Assembly: GCA_946811695.1 (NCBI GenBank) | Contig: OX328123.1 | Coordinates: 39,315,136 to 39,379,135 of the forward strand | Origin: Gonocerus acuteangulatus | Lineage: Eukaryota; Arthropoda; Insecta; Hemiptera; Coreidae | DNA: 64,000 nucleotides | Direction of reading: 5' to 3' | In this document: positions 56,655 to 64,000 of the stretch, in pieces | How positions within the stretch are numbered: the first letter of the stretch is position 1 | How the letters are laid out: every line of letters starts with the position of its first letter | Program-made: the position numbers and the translations under genes | Notes under the pieces: model-generated | What the model was told of the DNA's origin: nothing | Databases searched by the model: none | Seen by the model: only the letters and a program-made list of their open reading frames with translations

Positions 56655-58042
56655 TGTTCTATTAGCATTGCCGTACACACAAAAAAAACTCGTTTGAATT
56701 TATTTAAAAGCATCTTCTAGTATACAAAATTACAAGTATATTGAAAAACGAGCCTCTCAGCGGCATTAATAAGAGGACTATAAGTCATATTTTACAATTG
56801 ACAGAAATGCTTCCATTAGGTTATCCTCAGAGCTTATCAAGAGCTCTTTGACATAAGCTTTCAATCAATCACTGAAATTACTCATTAAGGATTTCACAGG
56901 TCATGTATGAATTTCATGAACCAGCTAATCCCTCCCAGACTAGAGGATAGAATACTTGCCCTCGCCCGTGGGGGGGAAAAAAAAAAACTTTAAAGTTGTA
57001 AGATTATCATTCCAGCGCCCGTAGCAATTGGGCCTGTTCTGCAGCTTCAATATTTCGGACTTAATTCTTGAGACAAGCTACTAACCTTGCTTTCAAATTC
57101 CTCCTCACTCCAGTTAGGACCTGCCGAAAATTTTTCATAATTCTTTCAAATGCCCATGTTATTCTCGTCCATTTTGCCTGCTGTGGACGATGACACTGGA
57201 TAACGAACTCTTGTCAGCCCACAATACCCGCTGGAGGAAGTGTGGAGGACGTTCCAACTTGTCCAGACCCCCCCCCCCCCCACCCTGCAAAACAATGATC
57301 TCTACTCCTGATCCCCGGGCCTCAACTCCAGAACTTGCTGTAATCTGAAGGGAGACGTTCTTCCCGAAGGATCCGGCGGACCGTCATCCTCGAGACTCCC
57401 GTAGCTTGGGCCAATCTTCTCAGCTCCATACTAGGCCTGGATCAGGCGAGGGCAATTATTCTATCCTCCATTCTGGAAGGGACTGGATGGTTCATGGAAT
57501 TCCTACTTGACCTGTGAAATCCCTAATGAGTAATTTCGGCGATTCAATGAAAGCTTAAAGCAAAGAGCTCTTGATAAGGTTCGAGAATAACCTCACGAAG
57601 GCATTCCTGTCCATTGTAAAATGTGAGTTATGGTTGTTCAATGAATGGCGCTGAGAGGGCCGTTTTACAATACACTCATAATTTTTTATACTAGAAGATG
57701 CTTTTTAAAAAATTCAAAGGAGGTATTTTTGCATAAGGCGATGTTACTAGAAACTTTAAAAAAAGAAATGAGCAAAATCGGCCACCATTGGATTGGAATG
57801 GAATGGCCCACGTATACGCTGTTAATGGTCATTTTGACCCTAAGGAGTCATTTCTGACCTATGGTGCCGTTGACTTTTTTCATCCTCATGACTCGTAGAT
57901 TCGAAATATGCAATAAAAAAATTTGACCTTAAATAACATTTCAAGGTCAATTTTGCGGGGGTCAATATGGGGGTTATTTTTTCCGATCTCACATTGGAGA
58001 ATCATCTGGCAAACGGATGACCATTTTCTTTGGGACACCCTG
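56352..58042. mobile_element. Palindromic mariner-like element inside the LINE
   Basis: Ends CAGGGTGTCCCAAAAATAAT and ..CTTTGGGACACCCTG with TA on both sides (56350-56351, 58043-58044), as in Tc1/mariner elements. Inverted similarity continues inward for about 600 bp: left arm 56352-56967, right arm about 57445-58042, with shared blocks such as AATGGTCATCCGTTTGCC, AGATGATTCTCCAATGTGAG, GACTCGTAGATTCGAAATAT and ATTACTCATTA(A/G)GGATTTCAC. Only a central part of about 470 bp is single-copy, and it carries a broken transposase. The arms extend into the transposase start (both read GAGGATAGAATA.TTGCCCTCGCC), so the palindrome arose by inverted duplication of a mariner 5' end. Confidence 0.88.
57010..57473 (-). 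pseudogene. Mariner-like transposase remnant
   Basis: From an ATG at 57473 the minus strand reads MEDRIIALA, a stop, then SMELRRLAQATGVSRMTVRR, ILREERL, a helix-turn-helix of the transposase type. Further on, past a C-rich run, comes HFLQRVLWADKSSLSSVIVH, resembling the ILWSDESKF segment that holds the first catalytic Asp. Several stops follow, and the second Asp and final acidic residue are missing. The remnant lies in the single-copy centre of the palindromic element. Confidence 0.72.
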
Positions 58043-59174
58043 TACATGTTTTGTAGTCCATGTATTGAGCTGAGTCCGTAAAAATTGTTATTTTTGGTTG
58101 TTGAATGTGGTGTGCATTTTCCAGGGCAAGGTGAATGGCGTGGCGTGCAGCTCAGCAGAATAAATACTTGTACTTTTTGTTAGTTTCAGCTGAAAAGTGT
58201 GTACACCTATTACAGCTGCTGCGCCTGTTCCCTCAGCTGTCTTGGATCCGTCCGTGTAAATAAACATTGTGTCTTTATTTTTGTCAATCTATGACTTGAA
58301 TATGTGTTTGTATGAATGTGTAGATGTCGGGTCGGATTTTTTGTATTTAGTCAGTCCTAGGTCTAGTTTCAAATTGTTTAGAGCCCATGGTATGAATGTT
58401 ACGGGAGGTCTGGGTAAGAGTTGTGTTTGTAGTAGGTCAGTGTCTTGTGCATAAATCATACATCTTACCAGCAGTGGGCGTTGCCTGAATGGTTGCATTT
58501 CGTATTTTCTTAACAATTCCTCGTCAGTAGATTTTGGGACGCACTTGCTATTTAAATATTTAGTTTTAAGGCTGTATTTCAAACAATTCTGCATACGTCT
58601 GTATTCCAATGGTAATTCTCCACTTTCTGCATGGAGGCTATTAGATGGGCTGGATCTAAAGGCTCCTGTTGCGATGCGTAAGCCAGTGTTTTGTATTGAG
58701 TCTAGGATTTTAAGAGTACTGGGCTTGGCAGATGTGTACGCTACACTCCCATAATCCAGAAGAGATATGGTATATGCCCGATAGAATGTCAGCATTACAC
58801 TTCTGTCTGCTCCCCACTTTGCATTGCATAAAATCATTAAGAAATGTAAGGATTTTTTACATCTATCAACGAGATTTTTTAGGTGGGGAACCCAGGTAAG
58901 TTTAGAGTCAAAGAGGAGTCCTGAGAATTTTATGTAGTTTGTAAAGTGGATAGGAGAACTATTTAAGTTCAATGTAATTTGTGGTATACGTCGTTTTTTT
59001 GTAAAAATTATGCTTTGAGTCTTTAGTGTAGAAAAATGTAGTCCGTAAGCAGCGCTCCAATTCTGTAGCCTATTTATCGTCCTTTGGATGGACTCTGCGG
59101 CATTTTCTAGACCTACATATATGTAAAAGTATTAAAAAAATGTGATGGGGAGAGAGGGGATAGTTGATATACAT

Positions 59175-59319
59175 TTTTAGCGCGGTTCCTCCCTGCCTTC
59201 TTAGGGGGGAACCCCGCTTATAAGGCTGGCCTCATGAAACAGTCCGGAAATAGCGACTAGAAAATTTTACGTTTCAGAACCCATAGAGAACGAAAATAAC
59301 AGTGGTTCAAATTTTTGTG

Positions 59320-59373
<54 letters not shown>

Positions 59374-59672
59374 TGTTAACTCTTTCCTGACCTCAATAAT
59401 GGTCCGATTTTGATGAAACTTGGTACAAAAATCTTTCGTCTAATTTGAAAGGTCAATATCGTTACCTAGCAGAATCCGAACACCGGAACATTGTTTTTGG
59501 AGCGAAATTCGTGAAAAAAAATCGTTATTCTTATTTCATATGCTTGCAAGTACTCGTTGTATAGGTTGATTCGCCTATAAAAACGAATGAAACCATTTTT
59601 AAGGCGATAGCTTTAACTGTTTTCGATAAAAGTGGAAAAATATTTGTTGAATCAAGTTTTTGTGTGTGTGTG

Positions 59673-59745
<73 letters not shown>

Positions 59746-59915
59746 GCTGCCTGACCCTTTTTCTGTTAGGTAGGGAGGTGAGGGTCTGGGCGGACCTATT
59801 TGAGGTCATAAATTATTTTATGAAAGGTCTAACCAAAATTATCACTGATTCTATTTCAACCTTTCCAAATGACATTAGGATTAAGAACGGAACCGTGCTA
59901 AGATGATGCAGTTCC
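59175..59915 (-). mobile_element. Family A copy, internally shortened
   Basis: On the minus strand it begins near GGAACTGCATCATCTTAGCA followed by CGGTTCCG (GCGCGG altered to GCACGG; outermost GTCCGACTC lost), carries CCTAATGTCATTTGGAAAGG and CGCCCAGACCCTCACCTCCC like the copy at 14.8 kb, two TA tracts (59679-59740, 59326-59370), and ends with the hairpin and CGCGCTAAAA at 59175. The middle of the body is deleted at the first TA tract. Confidence 0.8.
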
Positions 59916-60095
59916 TTTTTGTGTTTTCGGGGGGGGGGGTGAACATTTTTAAAATCAGGCAAAAATGTTTTACAAGTACATGTCGTCTATACAAATGCTA
60001 AGTAGCGAATGTGCAAAAACGCATTTTTCATTTTCAATCTATACTGATTGTTGTTGGGCTGATGTACGTTGTGGCAAACTCGCGAAAATTAAATT

Positions 60096-60099
<4 letters not shown>

Positions 60100-60142
<43 letters not shown>
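60100..60142. repeat. TA microsatellite
   Basis: Simple (TA)n tract with no family A or B flanks on either side, unlike most others in the window. Confidence 0.85.
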
Positions 60143-60144
<2 letters not shown>

Positions 60145-60237
60145 ATTACAGGAAATCAAACTAACGAATGCAGTAAGTCTAATTAAAATATATCATAAGA
60201 AAAAATATATATAAAGTCATCTTTGAGGTACCAAACC

Positions 60238-60512
60238 CATTGGCGGCTCTAGACGAACGTTTCTGGGGAGGCTAATGTAGTATGGCCATACCGCCGTGCC
60301 TAGGGGTGTAGAATCAAATTTGTATAACGAGGCACCTGGAAATCTTTAAGGAAGTATTTGATAATAAGAACATACATCACCTAGAATTAATTACTACTAA
60401 TTTGCCTAAACAAAAAATTTTTTTCTAACTTAATCGAAAAATATTGTGAATTTTCATTCAGGGAGGGGGCTAAGCCCCCCCCCCCCCAAGCCCACCCCTT
60501 TAGCCGCCACTG
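60238..60512. mobile_element. hAT-type MITE (CATTGGCGGCT family)
   Basis: Ends CATTGGCGGCTCTAGA and TTTAGCCGCCACTG are imperfect inverted repeats of a typical hAT kind. Flanks ACCAAACC (60230-60237) and GCCAAACC (60513-60520) form an 8-bp target duplication with one mismatch. There is a C-rich run near the right end. Non-coding; a different family from the CATGGGCG elements. Confidence 0.82.
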
Positions 60513-60520
60513 GCCAAACC

Positions 60521-61004
60521 ACGACGATATCTTGGTCACACAATCCAAAGGAAGTTTTCCCAAAATATCTCTTCGTTGCATAGGTACTCGGGGGTTGGCA
60601 TAGGTACTCGTACATCCACTTCTTCATGAATACTTACTAATAACAGCATCAAACATTCATATTAATTGTAAAGTAAGTGTTGACAGATCACCACGATTAG
60701 TTCTTAATCTGTTAATGTTTGATTTAAGACCTGATAATGGCTTCAAATTTAAGTCTAAACAAATTAAATATTACAGCCAAACTGCGGCTATTTCCGGTTG
60801 ATTTTTTTTTTTTTTTTTTATTAGCACTTTTTATTTCAGTATTTTATAATTTACCCTACAATGAAATTAATTACAAGGGGGTACACCTACAAGTAGTTGG
60901 AAAGTAACTCGTAGATAACCCATCCCAAGAACCTCTGAAATGTATTATTTAAAAAATAAATAATTGTCTCACAATTATTGAGTATTATTATTGTTGTTTT
61001 GTTT
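60521..61004. other. No gene seen
   Basis: AT-rich, with a small tandem duplication GGCATAGGTACTCG (60577-60611). Nothing coding. Confidence 0.4.
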
Positions 61005-61187
61005 TGTTTTTTTTTACGGCCCATCTGCAACTTGGCCATTAGCGCCGGGCTATCTATAGGTTGCCACCCTTTTATAATGCCAACAGCACGTGGCCGGTCA
61101 CCCATTCAGGTACTGACCACGCCCGACGTTGCTTAACTTCGGTGATCTGCGGGAACCGGTGCATTCAACGTGGCTATGGCCGTTGGC
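61005..61187 (-). mobile_element. 5S-rRNA-derived SINE
   Basis: Minus strand: GCCAACGGCCATAGCCACGT, TGAATGCACCGGTTCCCGCA, GATCACCGAAGTTAAGCAAC, GTCGGGCGTGGTCAGTACCT, GAATGGGTGACC, GGCCACGTGCTGTTGGC, which is a nearly complete 5S rRNA (about 109 bp; the segment before GTGCTGTTGGC is shortened). It is followed by a non-5S tail GGTGGCAACCTATAGATAGC, CCGGCGCTAATGGCCAAGTT, GCAGATGGGCCGT and an A run. TATTATTATT repeats on both sides may be target duplications. The internal control region of 5S acts as a pol III promoter. Because of the tail and A run this is a SINE3-type element, not a 5S gene. Confidence 0.92.
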
Positions 61188-61199
61188 TATTATTATTAT

Positions 61200-61754
61200 T
61201 ATAATTATTTAAACTTGTGCAAAAACACCAATTTTGCAATTTATTTAAATTATTATAATAAAATACCTGCTCTATGCGATGTTCAGATCATTCGCTATTA
61301 AAAAAAGAAAATTGGCCCAGTAATTTATGAGAAACTTGTATTTTGCAGAAGGTAATTTTCGCCATTGGCTGGATAGGTCCAAGGAGGCTGGTAGGTTCCG
61401 GTCGGTTCCGCACCACCGCCACTCACTCCCCCTCGTCCAACTTATCCCAGTCCTTCTTGCGGGATTATCATCAAACTTCTCATCACAATTCTTATCCTAA
61501 CCATTTATATTCTATCAGTAATACCAGCCCCTTATTGGAGTAAGGCTTGATTCAAGTTGTGATATAATACTTATGCTATTAATGTAATATAATTGTTCAT
61601 TTCTTTATTAAACTACTCTATAATACGAAGTTATAAGCCGCCAGTGACTTCCTTATCAAATAATTATTTCGTAGAAAATAAAAAATAAGTGCGGTAAAAT
61701 CACTAAAGAAGCGAATATGTTATGGAGGGTATTTTCCGTAGTGTCCAGGGATAC
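61200..61754. other. No gene seen
   Basis: AT-rich except for a GC-richer patch at about 61360-61450 (GGAGGCTGGTAGGTTCCGGT, CCACCGCCACTCACTCCCC). A short frame there (61343-61543) matches nothing I know. Confidence 0.4.
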
Positions 61755-61877
61755 TTTTAGCACTTTCCTCCGAAGGAAAGTAGCTATTGAGGTTGCACTC
61801 ATGACGGAATTTTTGAAAAATTTCTTCGAATCTTTATCGATCCTACCTAGTAGACACCGAAAATGACCCCAGTTAAA

Positions 61878-61948
<71 letters not shown>

Positions 61949-62506
61949 TGTCCGTTAACACAAAAACGGAGTTTTTGTTTCTTCCCAACGTTGGTATGTA
62001 GTATTCCCCAATCAAACGATTGAACGACTTCGTTAACGATCAAAATCGGTCCATCTGGAGATGGGGTTTACTCCTGAGCCAAAGTAGTTATTTTCCAATA
62101 CCAGCCGTAATTTGTGTTGTAACTCGGTATTCGTTCTGGTCAACTAAAGAGAAAAATGTGTTGTAAAAATGAACTAAATCGGTTCATTAGGAGGGGGGGG
62201 GGGGGTTTACTCCGGACCCAAATTACTAATTTGCTCATACCGGTCGTAATTTCTGCTGTATTGTAACGAAACGCGGTATACGTCCTGGGTATCTAGTAAG
62301 GAAGAAGTGTTGTAAAAATGAACTAAATCGGTCTATCGGAAGGGGGGGATTACTTTGTACTATGTTTGAATTGAATTGAAACAGGTGTTATTTATGTTTT
62401 TATTTTATTTATCTATATAGGTTATTTTAAGCAAATTATTCAGGAATGCGCTCGACACTACCACTTCTGAGGAAACAGCTTAGTTATGCAGCTCCTGCGT
62501 GACGGC
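61755..62506 (-). mobile_element. Family B, copy 3 (shortened)
   Basis: Minus strand from GCCGTCACGCAGGAGCTGCA at 62506 to GGAAAGTGCTAAAA at 61755. It has the same parts as the other copies, but only two to three of the 145-bp units and a shorter 5' unique part. TA tract at 61882-61945. The hairpin ACTTTCC-TTCGGA-GGAAAGT is perfect. Confidence 0.85.
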
Positions 62507-62797
62507 ATTTTTTCAGGAGCTGTTGCTAACCAAATGAATTGTAGTTTTTATTTTTTTAGTGGTTTATTTTTATACTATTACGGCTGTTAGTTAAAGACTT
62601 TTGAAACTATTCTCGCCGTATACAGCAGAATCACTTGAGGGTCGTTTTTACTAAATTCTTCCAAAACTTTTAAGTAACTTCTCGCTCTAACAATTTTATA
62701 GGGCTATGCCCAAATCTGGTATTTTCTCATTTTCGAGGTATACAGTTTTCGTGTATTCGCATAATTGAAGACTGGGATATTAATAGTACCAGTAGGC
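62507..62797. other. No gene seen
   Basis: AT-rich, non-coding. Confidence 0.35.
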
Positions 62798-63115
62798 TTA
62801 TTCCGAGGCGGCTAGCGGAGACGGCTGGGGCCGATCCTGCATCGGCAAGGAAGGAGTCCTGAGAATACGTGGACAACCACCACGTCCGGCGTGACACTTC
62901 AGGATCCACTCTGCGTGCGAGCTGAGAGTCCTCGTTGGGCCTTGGTCTGGCAGGCATGGCAAACGGCCGGTGCAATCCGCGCCTGCTCTTTTTGGATGGG
63001 GAACCGTTGGAGGTTCTTCTTCTGGGCCAGTCACCATTCCTCGCCTTTCGAGACTCAGGATGGTGTGCACTCGAAAACACTAATGGGTGGTGTTGGTGGC
63101 AGGGGCTATGTTGTA
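62798..63115 (-). other. GC-rich island with overlapping ORFs, unclassified
   Basis: About 320 bp at well over 50% GC in an otherwise AT-rich window. Two minus-strand frames are open: one of 117 codons (RRRTSNGSPSKKSRRGLHRP, RRVDPEVSRRTWWLSTYSQD), one of 90 codons with C/H spacing (RLPCLPDQGP, HAEWILKCHAGRGGC). Overlapping open frames are expected at this GC content, so neither is strong evidence for a gene. Alternatives: a coding scrap of an element I do not recognise, a diverged exon, or horizontally acquired DNA. Confidence 0.4.
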
Positions 63116-63504
63116 GTTAGTAATACAAAAAAAGTTAAGAAGAAATAAAAGAAAAAAAAAACAATTAGAAACAGGTTCTACTAACAAGAACTCATGAGAG
63201 GGAATCAATAATTTTCAAATAGTTGATAAAATTATTAATCAGTTACGTAGAACGTAATAGGCAGTACTTGTTTGAATTAAAAATATCAAGGACATAAAAA
63301 TAAATAAACTTTAATTTATGCAGACACTTAAATAAATAAACAAGCTTTATTAGAGTTCAAATCTTCAAAATAGAGGATGTTTAGGACAAGACTTAAACAA
63401 AACCGAATGATGCTACCATTTGGTGATCTTCTTTTAAAAACTTTATCATGCCTACGCACTATCAGGAAGACAAAATAATTTCTTATTTTTCATTCTATTA
63501 CATA
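63116..63504. other. No gene seen
   Basis: AT-rich, no features. Confidence 0.35.
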
Positions 63505-64000
63505 ACTAGCTGACTACTCGTGCTTCAACACGGCTAATATGTAGTTTTATTACTAGCTGAATACTCGTGCTTCAACACGGCCGATAAGTAGTTTTTATAT
63601 TTCGATAAATAAGGTATGATCAAAATTAACGCTACTACATAATTTTGTACAGCTTATTATTGCACGGACTTTCGAGTTAGCCAGGAAACACCATGAGGAC
63701 GTAACCGCGCTTGTTTCCGTTGGGAAGTAAAAAAAAAAAATACAACAAACACTTAAAAAGTTAGGTAAACAGAGACAAATACAAGTTAAAAAGAATAAAA
63801 CTAACAACATTGAAGTTTTAAGAACTTATCTCTTCGATTGACATCGCCCCACCGAACATTACAACAGAATCTTTTTTGTAGAGAATTTAGTAACCTTTCG
63901 AATAACCGCTTTCCACGTACTACGATTTACCAACAGTTTTCGAGATATTTTAGAAAATATTCTGAGATCCGAAAACTTTGTATCACCATTAATACATTTT
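63505..64000 (+). mobile_element. Family C copies 4 and 5 (latter runs off the window)
   Basis: A 47-bp start fragment (ACTAGCTGACTACTCGTGCT, 63505 on) is followed directly by a second start (ACTAGCTGAATACTCGTGCT, 63552 on) that continues with GATAAGTAGTTTTTATATTTC, GGAAACACCATGAGGACGTA, AGTTAGGTAAACAGAGACAA and AAGAATAAAACTAACAAC. That last stretch is the uninterrupted counterpart of the site where family A inserted in copy 2. Confidence 0.82.

Larger units (their letters stand above)
55785..59115 (-). pseudogene. I-clade LINE: RT, RNase H and C-terminal domain, split by a mariner
   Basis: Minus strand. From 59115: LENAAESIQRTINRLQNWSA and IKFSGLLFDSKLTWVPHLKN (RT thumb), LLDYGSVAYTSAKPSTLKIL, ending YKHIFKS plus one in-frame TAG at about 58290. 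RNase H follows: FIYTDGSKTAEGTGAAAVIG (first Asp), STSIYSAELHA (Glu), IFTDS (second Asp) and, after the mariner insertion at 56350-58044, NPIIMNVLEQIHRTNKEITI, YWLPGHEDIGQSTQADVQAQ (His, last Asp). The C-terminal part has DEVTLCRLRIGHSRLTHSYL and CTQCNTPLTIKHILNECLER, typical of I/R1-type LINEs. A frameshift near IFTDS and the TAG stop inactivate it. The 5' end is truncated within the RT, where family A sequence begins nearby. RNase H catalytic residues are all present, so decay is recent. Confidence 0.9.

Noticed and set aside
61079..61187. Functional 5S rRNA gene
   Set aside because: A segment is shortened, substitutions are present, and a SINE tail plus A run follows.
1..64000. A host gene with exons spread through the window
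   Set aside because: I looked for conserved-looking frames with splice-like borders and found none outside mobile elements; absence cannot be proven without RNA data.

Overview
This is a 64-kb, AT-rich eukaryotic nuclear window in which I find no convincing host gene and no intact coding sequence of any kind. It is built almost entirely of mobile-element copies, most of them broken and many inserted into one another, with long TA microsatellites and one tandem satellite. The element mix (Jockey-like and I-clade LINEs, Penelope-like elements with hammerhead motifs, Ty1/copia debris, Tc1/mariner, hAT-type MITEs, a Helitron with A|TC...CTAG|T ends, tRNA- and 5S-derived SINEs) suggests an invertebrate, most likely an arthropod with a large repeat-rich genome. 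I cannot name the species from sequence alone.

Layout. 1-5 kb: a tRNA-derived SINE, CT/TA microsatellites, a 0.7-kb long-armed inverted-repeat element, and a Ty1/copia scrap. 5.3-6.2 kb: a Penelope-like element (GIY-YIG domain plus hammerhead-like end) ending in a perfect palindrome. 7.1-8.1 kb: a satellite of about 142 bp per unit, followed by a 5S-rRNA-like SINE. 10-22 kb: three copies of a repeat here called family C; one is split by a 5.2-kb nest of family A copies, which themselves contain a LINE plus family B insertion flanked by an 11-bp target-site duplication (TSD). 24-30 kb: SINEs, a hAT-type MITE with a perfect 8-bp TSD, and two family A copies facing each other as a giant palindrome. 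32.5-35.1 kb: a long-terminal-inverted-repeat element with a Helitron inside. 35-36 kb: a SINE with a 13-bp TSD next to a LINE 3' end. 38-39 kb: family B. 40.7-51.3 kb: three Jockey-like fragments, a Tc1 transposase pseudogene, a full-length family A copy and hAT-type MITEs. 52.9-54.3 kb: a fold-back element interrupted by a Penelope-type hairpin insertion. 55.8-59.1 kb: an I-clade LINE (reverse transcriptase, RNase H, C-terminal domain) split by a palindromic mariner. 59-64 kb: family A, a hAT-type MITE, a clear 5S-derived SINE, family B and the start of further family C copies.

The most interesting material is non-coding. (i) Families A and B appear related and end in alternative hairpins; their 5' subterminal and 3' terminal motifs differ between families yet remain complementary within each family. 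(ii) Unrelated 5S- and tRNA-headed SINEs share the same 3' tail. (iii) Penelope-type ends carry small hammerhead-like motifs with a palindromic ACGU in place of stem III. (iv) Several nested insertions give internal relative dating, because uninterrupted paralogues in the same window serve as empty sites. Family names A, B and C are mine; no database was consulted.
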